Assembly (NCBI GenBank): GCA_946479785.1 | Contig: CAMLHQ010000122.1 | Location: 1-6,983, forward strand | Origin: an uncultured Nitrospira sp. | GTDB taxonomy: Bacteria; Nitrospirota; Nitrospiria; Nitrospirales; Nitrospiraceae | Reading direction: 5' to 3' | DNA length: 6,983 nucleotides | Shown: positions 1 through 6,303 of the stretch, piece by piece | Position numbering within the stretch: the stretch's first letter is position 1 | How the letters are laid out: each line of letters begins with the position of its first letter | Notes under the pieces: model-generated | Told to the model about the DNA's origin: nothing | What the model saw: only the letters and a program-made list of their open reading frames with translations | The model's database searches: none | Program-made: the position numbers and the translations under genes

Positions 1-94
1 AAAAAAGCTTCTGTCCGTCGCCATGAACCGCGCCAACATAGGCGCAATGAGTTTGGTCGAAGCCAAGCATATCGCTCGGTATCTCGGTTCTCAT
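1..94 (-). CDS. Start of an unrecognised protein, cut by the left edge
   Basis: An open minus-strand frame starts at ATG 94-92 and stays open for 31 codons to the window edge. It begins MRTEIPSDMLGFDQ and contains THCAYVGAVHGDGQ. A GTG at 103-101 is in frame and would add three residues. The ATG lies 21 bases after the reductase stop (118-116), in the same direction, which fits a next gene of the operon such as a cis-diol dehydrogenase or other downstream enzyme. I do not recognise the family from so few residues, and no clear Shine-Dalgarno precedes either start. The support is position, direction and the open frame only; a chance ORF is possible. Confidence 0.4.
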   Translation of the reverse strand, partial: MRTEIPSDMLGFDQTHCAYVGAVHGDGQKLF

Positions 95-115
95 GATGAA
101 CACGTAATAGGAGCG

Positions 116-1297
116 CTAACTGGCGGCTCTATTGAGCAGTTTCTCTGGAATGATTCCGTCATGAAGCAAGGCACGCTTTAGCATCGAAATATCACGGCCG
201 TTGTTCACCGCGATTGCGCCGGCAATTTTATCGTGACTATCGAGGAAGATTGCCGTCCAATTGTTCGTTTCAGGATCGTCCAGCACGACACTGCGGTCAG
301 CATTTTGCAGCACTCCTAACGACTGAATGTTGTGTCCAAACTGGTCCGACCATAGCCACGGCGGCTCCGCATAATGCGAGTCAATCCCTGCCATGGATTT
401 CGCCGCGACCAGCGATTGGCCCGAGGCCACCTTCCAGGACTCAAGTCGCTGACGAAACGCGCCGCCTAAGACGGGGTGTGACGTCACCTCTCCCGCAGCG
501 AAGATCGCCGGATCAGATGTCTGGCAGCGATCATCCACGACAATACCATCATCGACGTCCAGCCCCGCGTCCGATGCAAGTTGGGTGTTGGGTTGAACCC
601 CGATCCCGACAACGACTGCGTCGACATCTGCGAATGCATTCCAGCGCAATCGCAACGAACCATCATCCTGATGATGAATTGAATCGATCTTTGAGCCAAA
701 TTCGAACTGGACTCCGTTCAGGCGATGCAATTTCTCAGCCCAACGGCTCAGGATAGCAGGCATGCCGCGAGATAGTATCCGATCCGTCATCTCAAACAGA
801 AAAACCTCGCAGGCCATCGCTCGAGCGGCGGCAGCAACCTCTAACCCAATGAACCCGCCGCCGATCACAGCAATTCGACGCGATTCCCGAAGCACGGATT
901 TCAAGCGAACCGCGTCTTCAAGCGTTCGCAGATAGAGAATTTTCGAGCTTTGCCCGACGCTATCCGGCAATTTTCTCGCCCGCGATCCGGTCGCGAGGAG
1001 TAGCCGATCGTAAGCATAAGCATTTCCGCAAGCGGTTAGAATTTCGGAGCGGTTTCGATCGATCTGCGTCGCGGTTTGTCCGGGATGATACGAAATACCG
1101 TTCTCATGATAGGTCTCCGCGTTTGCCAGATAGCGCGGTGCGCCCTCGCCAAGGACTTCTTTGGACAGCGGCGGGCGATCATACGGCAGGCCGAGTTCGT
1201 CTCCGAGAATATCGATCTTGGCTTGTGGCGCCAACTCGCGAAGATGCACGGCGGCTGTGTGCCCCGCGAGGCCTGCTCCGACAATCACAAAACGCAT
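116..1297 (-). CDS. Ferredoxin reductase component of a ring-hydroxylating dioxygenase (FAD/NADH, BphA4 type)
   Basis: This cytoplasmic flavoprotein moves electrons from NADH through FAD to the Rieske ferredoxin of the same operon. In the 393-residue form the FAD Rossmann motif GAGLAG is at residues 7-12. The family signature YDRPPLSK is near 39-46, ATGSR is near 103-107, and the NADH motif GGGFIG is at 146-151. The second FAD motif IFAAGEV is at 265-271, and the C-terminal ferredoxin-reductase region starts around RLESWKVASGQ at 284-294. The length is normal for the family. The motif after IFAAG has E where the common form has D. I chose ATG 1297 because AGGGAG (1310-1305) sits 7 bases upstream and the protein then starts right at MRFVIVGAG. 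An in-frame ATG at 1327 would add ten residues, but its TAAGGAGG is 13 bases away. The gene is separated from the beta-subunit gene by 146 bases, and its stop is TAG. It completes the electron chain for the oxygenase. Confidence 0.93.
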   Translation of the reverse strand: MRFVIVGAGLAGHTAAVHLRELAPQAKIDILGDELGLPYDRPPLSKEVLGEGAPRYLANAETYHENGISYHPGQTATQIDRNRSEILTACGNAYAYDRLLLATGSRARKLPDSVGQSSKILYLRTLEDAVRLKSVLRESRRIAVIGGGFIGLEVAAAARAMACEVFLFEMTDRILSRGMPAILSRWAEKLHRLNGVQFEFGSKIDSIHHQDDGSLRLRWNAFADVDAVVVGIGVQPNTQLASDAGLDVDDGIVVDDRCQTSDPAIFAAGEVTSHPVLGGAFRQRLESWKVASGQSLVAAKSMAGIDSHYAEPPWLWSDQFGHNIQSLGVLQNADRSVVLDDPETNNWTAIFLDSHDKIAGAIAVNNGRDISMLKRALLHDGIIPEKLLNRAAS

Positions 1298-1443
1298 TTT
1301 AGCGCTCCCTGTAGGGGAAGGGCACATTCCGCACGCCCGTCCTCCTTATCCGCCGTTGACAGGCGCCGAGCACTCTCACATCCAATACCTTCAGCCGAAG
1401 GCTAGTTGGCAAATTCCGCTGATGTTCATCTGCGACGCACTGG
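1298..1443. other. Gap between beta-subunit and reductase genes
   Basis: This 146-base stretch is the longest gap inside the minus-strand block. It holds the leader ORF described separately and a small inverted repeat, CCTTC (1388-1392) / GAAGG (1397-1401), with a 4-base loop. On the coding strand the repeat has no T-run after it, so it does not look like an intrinsic terminator. I see no clear promoter, so the reductase gene is probably transcribed from upstream. Confidence 0.5.
1299..1347 (-). other. Strong Shine-Dalgarno and 11-codon leader ORF before the reductase gene
   Basis: The minus strand carries AAGGAGG at 1347-1341. Six bases later is GTG (1334-1332), which opens an 11-codon frame reading (M)RNVPFPYRER. 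It ends at TAA 1301-1299, one base before the reductase ATG at 1297. The best Shine-Dalgarno of this gap therefore fits the GTG better than it fits the in-frame ATG at 1327. This could be a translationally coupled leader, or simply a ribosome-loading site for the 1327 start. No protein-level support exists. Confidence 0.25.
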
Positions 1444-1944
1444 CTAGACGCTGTAGAAGTCGAGCGCAGTGGCCATTTGATCGTTCGTAAGGGAAATCTT
1501 TTTGAATCCGATCAGCCAAGCCTCTCCAAGACGGCGCAGCCGAAATTCAAGGCGTCCGAAGTTGGTATGGCTTTTACAAGCGCGCGGATCGTACGTATGA
1601 ACCGTGAAGCAGGCATTTCCCTCGATCGAATCCGTCGAGGCCGCATCGACCATGATGTTCGTATAGGAATGAACCGTGCGCGGAAGCGGCATCGCCGTGA
1701 TGGACTTTCGCGACTGTATCCTGTCAATTCGGTCACTCAGCCCATATGAGTTCTCATGATATATCATTGAAAGCTCGCTATTCGGATTGGACGTCGTCTC
1801 GTACTCGTCCTTCCAGGCCGGCACCCAGAAAATCGCATCGTCAGCGTAGAGCTTGACCCAATCGCGGAATTTCTTCTGATCCAGAAGTCTTGCCTCCGTG
1901 AAGAGAACGCGAGTAGCAATCTTCAGGTAATCATCCTCTGACAT
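1444..1944 (-). CDS. Ring-hydroxylating dioxygenase beta subunit (benzoate/toluate type)
   Basis: This is the small subunit of the terminal oxygenase. It has the SnoaL/NTF2-like cone fold, carries no metal in this family, and packs with the alpha subunit, usually as an alpha3beta3 complex. The 166 residues match the usual length of about 160-180. Family-like segments are WVKLYADDAIFWVPAWKDE (29-47), SELSMIYHENSYGLSDRIDRI (56-76), PRTVHSYTNI (88-97) and the C-terminal FKKISLTNDQ (147-156). These resemble BenB/XylY-type subunits more than naphthalene-type ones, as judged from memory. The ATG (1944) lies nine bases after the alpha stop (1956-1954). The Shine-Dalgarno is weak (only TAGGTT about six bases upstream), so translation probably depends on coupling to alpha. 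The next gene is the reductase. Confidence 0.92.
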   Translation of the reverse strand: MSEDDYLKIATRVLFTEARLLDQKKFRDWVKLYADDAIFWVPAWKDEYETTSNPNSELSMIYHENSYGLSDRIDRIQSRKSITAMPLPRTVHSYTNIMVDAASTDSIEGNACFTVHTYDPRACKSHTNFGRLEFRLRRLGEAWLIGFKKISLTNDQMATALDFYSV

Positions 1945-1953
1945 GTCGCTAAC

Positions 1954-3369
1954 CTAGCCTTCCGAAGGATCACGAGTCATAAGGCGCAGCCATTCCCGGT
2001 AACCGGAATGAAAGCATGTCTCATCGCCGAACAGGGGCGCTCCATAGGTCCACCGATCAGGTGAAACCTGCAATTCGGAAGAGTAGTTGAGTGCCTCGCC
2101 GGACTTCGGCCTCAAGCCTCGCGCATACCCCTGCGTAGGACCAGCGAAACGAGCTCCGTAGCCGGTCTGGCAAAGCTCGTACATGACGTTGTCGTCGGAC
2201 GTCGCAAGACCGCTCGGATTGAAGAAATCCTCATACAGACGGATGCGAACGCGGCGCGCCTCGTCACTTTCACCAACTGGGGCAAGACAGTGAGACGTAA
2301 TCTCCGTCTTGTCCGGAGCCAATGGCCGCCACGTCCGCAACTGCAGCGTGCCGATATCAACGATCTGCAGGTTAGGATAAATCGTGAGATTGCGCTGACG
2401 AAACATCCACTTGAGCTTGTCCTCCCGAGTCTGCCCCTGAACCGTCGACAGAAGTTTGCCATCCTGATTGAGAGGACGAAGCTTATAAACCCTTGACGCG
2501 TGAATGGACCACATCATCGCGTGCCCCCTCGCCAGGCTGAAGCTTCCTTGCGCGTCGGGGTCGGTTTCTGTCGGATTCCACGGCTTTACTTCTAGCGGTC
2601 CTCTCCGCACTTCGCGCTTCTTGAGAACGTCGATATACGAACTGTGCGTTGAAGCGAAGTGGTAATAATCAAGCCCGTTCTCGAACTGAAGCTTCCAATT
2701 GGCGTCGAACGTGTAGCTTACGTTTCCGTCAACGAACTCCAGCCCTTCGACGCCCTGATCGACAACGAGATCGATAAACTCGCGCGCGTCACCAAGATGC
2801 TCCTCTAGCGTCGGCACGTCGGGCGACACGCTTGCAAACAGAAGCCCTCGATAGCTTGCAATCTTGGGAACAGGCTTGAGGCCATGATCATCCGCAAGAA
2901 AGGACGGCGGATACTGGCCATCCTTGTCATCGGTTATCGAAACATTCTTGCCGGCACTATCGTACGACCACCCATGATAGCGACAAACATGGAATTTCTG
3001 ATTGCCCTTCTTAAAGGGGCAAACGATCGCCCCGCGGTGGCGACAGGTGTTAAAGAAGCATCGAATTTCTCCAGTCCCGTCCTTTGTAATCAGGACGGGG
3101 TGGCGCCCGATGTACGTCGTCACGAAGTCATTCGGCTTGCGTAACTGACTTTCCAGCCCGACGAAAACCCAAGTCCCTTCGAAAACGTGAGTAAGTTCGC
3201 GCTCAAAAATATCCTGATCGGTGAACACCGTCCGATCTACCCGAAATATTCCGTCATCGGGTCGATCGTCCAACAGCTTCGAAACCATTTCGGGTGTGAT
3301 TGGCCCACCTCTGACACCACCGTCGCTCGGCCTCACAGGGCTGGGTACTTTCGACCTGAAGCTGGTCAA
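1954..3369 (-). CDS. Ring-hydroxylating dioxygenase alpha subunit (Rieske non-heme iron, benzoate-dioxygenase family)
   Basis: This catalytic subunit adds O2 to an aromatic ring, normally giving a cis-dihydrodiol. The 471 residues hold an N-terminal Rieske domain with C109-R-H111 and C129-R-Y-H132 ligating the [2Fe-2S] cluster. The catalytic domain has D234, H237 and H242 in NGLDYYHFASTH; D234 corresponds to the bridging aspartate between clusters, and the two histidines bind iron. The third iron ligand is probably D393 (or D392) in TSDDNVMYE. Segments such as FEGTWVFVGLESQ (63-75), NWKLQFENG (224-232) and RLYEDFFNPSGLAT (377-390) recall BenA/XylX, so an aromatic carboxylate is a reasonable but unproven substrate. 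The start is TTG at 3369-3367, supported by AGGAGGT (3380-3374) four bases upstream. The first in-frame ATG (3288, residue 28) has no good site. It follows the ferredoxin gene after a 104-base gap with a hairpin and is coupled to beta. Confidence 0.94.
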   Translation of the reverse strand: MTSFRSKVPSPVRPSDGGVRGGPITPEMVSKLLDDRPDDGIFRVDRTVFTDQDIFERELTHVFEGTWVFVGLESQLRKPNDFVTTYIGRHPVLITKDGTGEIRCFFNTCRHRGAIVCPFKKGNQKFHVCRYHGWSYDSAGKNVSITDDKDGQYPPSFLADDHGLKPVPKIASYRGLLFASVSPDVPTLEEHLGDAREFIDLVVDQGVEGLEFVDGNVSYTFDANWKLQFENGLDYYHFASTHSSYIDVLKKREVRRGPLEVKPWNPTETDPDAQGSFSLARGHAMMWSIHASRVYKLRPLNQDGKLLSTVQGQTREDKLKWMFRQRNLTIYPNLQIVDIGTLQLRTWRPLAPDKTEITSHCLAPVGESDEARRVRIRLYEDFFNPSGLATSDDNVMYELCQTGYGARFAGPTQGYARGLRPKSGEALNYSSELQVSPDRWTYGAPLFGDETCFHSGYREWLRLMTRDPSEG

Positions 3370-3373
3370 TTCG

Positions 3374-3380
3374 ACCTCCT
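3374..3380 (-). promoter_or_regulatory. Shine-Dalgarno that decides the TTG start of the alpha subunit
   Basis: The minus strand reads AGGAGGT here, four bases before TTG 3369. It is one of the strongest ribosome binding sites in the window. It argues for the unusual TTG start and against ATG 3288, which lacks a comparable site. Confidence 0.7.
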
Positions 3381-3424
3381 CTATTTTTCTTGTAGCAAAG
3401 CGGAGCGGCTATTTCGGGCGAGAT

Positions 3425-3461
3425 GGGGGCGTCACACAAAATGGGCGACATCGTCGCCCCC
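3425..3461 (-). promoter_or_regulatory. Intercistronic hairpin with a competing alternative stem
   Basis: Fourteen bases after the ferredoxin stop, the minus-strand RNA can form a perfect 7-base-pair stem, GGGCGAC (3459-3453) with GTCGCCC (3449-3443), closed by a 3-base loop. ATTTTGTGTG follows, a poor T-run. The same G-rich strand at 3461-3455 can instead pair with CGCCCCC (3431-3425), giving a mutually exclusive 7-base-pair stem. The element could be a partial terminator, an mRNA-stabilising 3' end for the upstream genes, or a processing site that sets the ferredoxin-to-oxygenase ratio. The T-run is too weak to call a full terminator. Confidence 0.45.
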
Positions 3462-3473
3462 CTTGCCGTTAAG

Positions 3474-3815
3474 TTAGGATGACGCGTCAGGATTAGAGGG
3501 TGCCGAGGTAACATCGATTTCCACAGCATCACCGGCGACACGAACAGGATAGGTTGCCAGGGCCGTTTCTGCTGGTGAGGTCAACGCCGCGCCAGTTCGA
3601 ACATCGAAGCGGGCGCCATGAAGCGGGCACTCGATCTCGTAACCATCGAGCCAACCGTCGGACAGAAGTGCATAGGCATGAGTACAAACGTCAGATGTGG
3701 CAAAATACTCTTCGCCGCAGCGGTAGAGCGCAACTTTGCATCCGTTGATATTGAGCTGCTGAATGCTGTCATCCGATACATCTTTCGTAAGAGCGGCTTT
3801 TACCCAGCTAGTCAT
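3474..3815 (-). CDS. Rieske [2Fe-2S] ferredoxin of the dioxygenase system
   Basis: This small soluble electron carrier passes electrons from the reductase to the alpha subunit. The 113 residues are typical for the family (about 105-115). Cluster ligands are C44-T-H46 and C63-P-L-H66, the latter in ECPLHGARFDVRTG, which is the BphA3/NdoA-type ferredoxin pattern. YPVRVAGDAVEID (89-101) is the usual C-terminal beta segment, and a short S/P/D-rich tail follows. There is no signal peptide or Tat motif, so it is cytoplasmic. ATG 3815 has AAGGGAG (3832-3826) ten bases upstream. It lies 34 bases after the GST gene. Its place between GST and alpha subunit ties the GST to the dioxygenase operon. Confidence 0.93.
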   Translation of the reverse strand: MTSWVKAALTKDVSDDSIQQLNINGCKVALYRCGEEYFATSDVCTHAYALLSDGWLDGYEIECPLHGARFDVRTGAALTSPAETALATYPVRVAGDAVEIDVTSAPSNPDASS

Positions 3816-3849
3816 TGAGTCGGCGCTCCCTTTTGGATTGTTGCGAACT

Positions 3850-4530
3850 TCAGTTCTTTCCGAACATATTCTTCCAGGCCTCGGTGCCAGGCTTCGCTTC
3901 CCATTGTTTGCTGTCGGACAACGTATTTATGCCCACCCTAACCCCCGGACGGTCTTTGATCGCCTGGTACCATCGATCAATGTTCGGGTACTCCGACAAG
4001 TCACGTCGATGCAGCTTTCGCGTGCGAACCCAAGGGAATGTGCTGATGTCAGCGATGGAATACTCGCCGGCGAGATATTCAGATTCGCCAAGGCGCTTCT
4101 CGAGAATGTTGTATATTCGACCAACTTCCCGATCATAACGTTCGATCGCGTAATCGATCTTCTCAGTCGCATACACCATGAAGTGGTGCGCTTGGCCCAG
4201 CATTGGACCCATCGTCGTATTCTGAAATACAAGCCACTTTAGCGTGTCGTAGCGCTTTTCAGGATCCTGAGAGAGAAATCTACCGGACTTTTCCGCGAGA
4301 TAGATAAGAACGACCGCGGATTCAAAAACTGCATATGGCTTGTTGTGCGGGCCATCGTGATCCACGATGGCCGGCACTTTGTTGTTTGGATTGATCTTCA
4401 GAAATTCCGGATGAAACTGCTCACCTGCCGTTATATCAACCGGAATTACGCGATACTCCAAGTCCAACTCTGCCAGCATTATAGCTGCTTTATACCCGTT
4501 CGGGGTTGGCCAGAAGTATAGATCAATCAT
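3850..4530 (-). CDS. Glutathione S-transferase, Nu-class/YfcG-like
   Basis: This is a two-domain cytosolic GST fold of 226 residues. The N-terminal thioredoxin-like domain begins MIDLYFWPTPNGYK. The TPN at 9-11 matches the Nu-class (YfcG/YghU, Ure2p-like) active-site region, where Thr and Asn bind glutathione or glutathione disulfide. NKVPAIVD (50-57) gives the cis-proline P53, and FES (69-71) binds the gamma-glutamyl group. The all-alpha C-terminal domain has the N-capping box SIAD (158-161). Nu-class enzymes often act as disulfide-bond reductases; in aromatic clusters GSTs can also open rings, epoxides or aryl ethers, or protect against quinones. Which applies here is not visible. ATG 4530 has TAGGAGT (4545-4539), which contains the stop codon of the upstream oxidase gene, so the two genes are tightly coupled (12-base gap). 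It looks lower in GC than the oxidase gene. Confidence 0.9.
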   Translation of the reverse strand: MIDLYFWPTPNGYKAAIMLAELDLEYRVIPVDITAGEQFHPEFLKINPNNKVPAIVDHDGPHNKPYAVFESAVVLIYLAEKSGRFLSQDPEKRYDTLKWLVFQNTTMGPMLGQAHHFMVYATEKIDYAIERYDREVGRIYNILEKRLGESEYLAGEYSIADISTFPWVRTRKLHRRDLSEYPNIDRWYQAIKDRPGVRVGINTLSDSKQWEAKPGTEAWKNMFGKN

Positions 4531-4542
4531 CGCAGAGGACTC

Positions 4543-6195
4543 CTATCCGACGATCTTGAGCCCTGCTGGCTTGTCAACGATCAGCCCAGGGTTCAACATC
4601 CACTTCGGGTCCAGTTCGGTCTTGGCGGCTGCCAGCACACGGCGGAACAACGGATCGACTTCCTTGTCGTACCAAGGACGGAACGATTTTCCGACAGCAT
4701 GGTGGTGCGTGATGGTTGCGCCGAGTTCGATTAGCGCGTCCGACGCAACGTCGTGGAGCATCTTATAGGCTTCAAGGCTGTTGGCGTGCGTCGAAGGAGC
4801 CATGATCGAATAGTAAGGAGCCGGGCCGTCCGGATACAGGAAGGAGAACCTGCGGCAGACGATGCCGCCGCCAAGATTTTCCTTCTGGGCCTTCCGGATG
4901 CGACGCATGATCTCGGTATCGACTTCTTCGAACCGATCCCAAGTGTAGGCAGTTTCGAACGTGAAGCTGACGATTCCCATCGCTGCGCGCGTATGCATCA
5001 ACCGGGGCAGATATCTGAACTGGTGCCGCCAGTTACCCTGCGGCCCGCTACGGCTGGTCTCCAGCGCGTTGTCCGCAGTTCCCGCCTGTTGCTTCACGAC
5101 GCCACCGAAGTCCTTGCAGATTTCGAGACTACGCTCCAGCCACGCGTCCACCGGATGGTCGGCGGATTCGAAGCCCAGCAACAGGACCGAATCGGTGCCG
5201 TCTCCAGCGCCGTAGAATTTGGCGTCCTGCTCGTCCAGATAGCGACAGTTCGCCGGGAACAGTCCTGCTTGGGTGATCTGACGGACGGCCTTGGCACCCT
5301 GATAGAACGTCTTGAAGGAGATCGACGCATTCGCACGGAATTTCACACGCCCCTGTAGACGCATCCATGCATCGGTGATGATGCCCAGCGAGCCCTCAGA
5401 CCCGATGAACAGCCGATCCGGATTGGGTCCCGCACCCGAGCCTGGCAGGCGGCGGTTCTGGATCGTTCCCGCCGGGGTGACCACGCGCAGGCTTTCCACC
5501 ATGTCGTCAATATGCGTGAGATGGGTCGCATAGTGACCGGACGAGCGGGTTGCGATCCAACCGCCCAGCGATGAGAATTCCCACGATTGCGGAATATGGC
5601 GCAAGGTGAGGCCATGCGGCTTCAGTTGTTCTTCCAGAGCCGGACCGAGAATGCCCGCCTGGATCCGCGCGCAGCGCGACACGGGGTCGACTTCGAGAAT
5701 CTTGTTGAGGTTGCCCAAGTCGATTACGACGACCCCGGGAAAGGCGTCGCGCTCGGGACCCCAGAAGCCGCCGGTGACGCTCGATCCGCCGCCATACGGG
5801 ATGCATGCATAACTATTTTCCCCGCACCAGTCGAAGATGGCAGCGATGTCTTCTTCGTCGCGCGGATAGGCCACGACGTCCGGAGCCTTCTTGAAATCGC
5901 GCCGGTAGATAAGGGTCATGTCCTTGAAACCCTTACCGTACGTATGAACAATTCTGTCCCATTTTTCCGAGGTACAGAAATCCTCCAGCGTTCGCGGGAT
6001 CTTTATGCGCGACGCATAAAGTTCAATCTCGTCCAGAGTCGGGTCTGACAGAATTTCGATGTCTTTAATTCCAAGCCGCTGCTCCACGCGGTCTCGCATG
6101 GTTCGGATTTCGTCCTTGGAATTATCTTCACCTTCATATCCCCACGACCAGAACTTCCTTCGCTGGCCGTAGTAGCCACTCTTTTCCTTCGCCAC
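4543..6195 (-). CDS. FAD-linked oxidase of the VAO/PCMH fold, alkyl-DHAP-synthase-like
   Basis: This is an FAD-binding type 4 domain followed by an FAD-oxidase C-terminal domain, 550 residues from the GTG start. Positions in that numbering: KFWSWGYEG (14-22), an N-terminal motif of bacterial AGPS-like proteins; PDVVAYPRDEEDI (105-117); the FAD pyrophosphate loop PYGGGSSVTGG (133-143); PQSWEFSSLGGWIATRSSG (202-220); GSEGSLGIITDA (265-276); and the C-terminal triple histidine HHHAVGKSFRPW (497-508), which lies at the active site of alkyl-dihydroxyacetonephosphate synthase. In bacteria such proteins are often uncharacterised oxidases or dehydrogenases, and here the context suggests an aromatic or hydroxy-acid substrate. 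I chose GTG 6195 because AAGGAG (6208-6203) is 7 bases upstream; an in-frame ATG at 6246 would add a basic 17-residue extension with no ribosome binding site. It is the first gene of the minus-strand block and the most GC-rich by eye. Confidence 0.88.
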   Translation of the reverse strand: MAKEKSGYYGQRRKFWSWGYEGEDNSKDEIRTMRDRVEQRLGIKDIEILSDPTLDEIELYASRIKIPRTLEDFCTSEKWDRIVHTYGKGFKDMTLIYRRDFKKAPDVVAYPRDEEDIAAIFDWCGENSYACIPYGGGSSVTGGFWGPERDAFPGVVVIDLGNLNKILEVDPVSRCARIQAGILGPALEEQLKPHGLTLRHIPQSWEFSSLGGWIATRSSGHYATHLTHIDDMVESLRVVTPAGTIQNRRLPGSGAGPNPDRLFIGSEGSLGIITDAWMRLQGRVKFRANASISFKTFYQGAKAVRQITQAGLFPANCRYLDEQDAKFYGAGDGTDSVLLLGFESADHPVDAWLERSLEICKDFGGVVKQQAGTADNALETSRSGPQGNWRHQFRYLPRLMHTRAAMGIVSFTFETAYTWDRFEEVDTEIMRRIRKAQKENLGGGIVCRRFSFLYPDGPAPYYSIMAPSTHANSLEAYKMLHDVASDALIELGATITHHHAVGKSFRPWYDKEVDPLFRRVLAAAKTELDPKWMLNPGLIVDKPAGLKIVG

Positions 6196-6274
6196 AGCGC
6201 TTCTCCTTCGAGATTTTCGACGTAAATCAACCATCCAGGTGCGCATGCGTTTTGGTAGACATCGCGATCTGGTT

Positions 6275-6303
6275 CGACCAAATTGGCATATCCAATTCGG
6301 TCG
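6275..6303. promoter_or_regulatory. 29-base near-perfect palindrome, candidate operator
   Basis: The left arm is CGACC-A-AATTGG (6275-6286), the centre is CATAT (6287-6291), and the right arm is CCAATT-C-GGTCG (6292-6303). Eleven of twelve arm pairs match, the only break being A6280 against C6298. Length and symmetry fit the binding site of a dimeric regulator (TetR, GntR, IclR, LacI or MarR families are all possible). It lies 80 bases upstream of the GTG of the FAD oxidase gene and would cover the core of the minus-strand promoter proposed below. The regulator is not in the window. Confidence 0.6.

Noticed and set aside
23..180. Plus-strand 52-codon frame at the left end
   Set aside because: It overlaps the C-terminal coding part of the reductase on the other strand, has no recognisable ribosome binding site and resembles no family.
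1388..1401. Inverted repeat after the beta-subunit gene as a terminator
   Set aside because: The stem is only five base pairs and no T-run follows on the coding strand; the reductase gene downstream belongs to the same system.
1756..1767. Perfect 12-base palindrome ATGATATATCAT inside the beta-subunit gene
   Set aside because: It is in the middle of coding sequence that fits the protein family, and is short enough to arise by chance.
3763..4242. 159-codon plus-strand frame opposite the GST gene
   Set aside because: It is antisense to a well-supported GST fold and bridges two genes; nothing in its translation suggests a real protein.
4753..5358. Long plus-strand frame opposite the FAD oxidase gene
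   Set aside because: It lies wholly inside a gene with clear family motifs; GC-rich codons on one strand often leave an open antisense frame. No domain was recognised.
5587..6048. Second plus-strand frame opposite the FAD oxidase gene
   Set aside because: Same reason: antisense shadow with no recognisable protein features or ribosome binding site.
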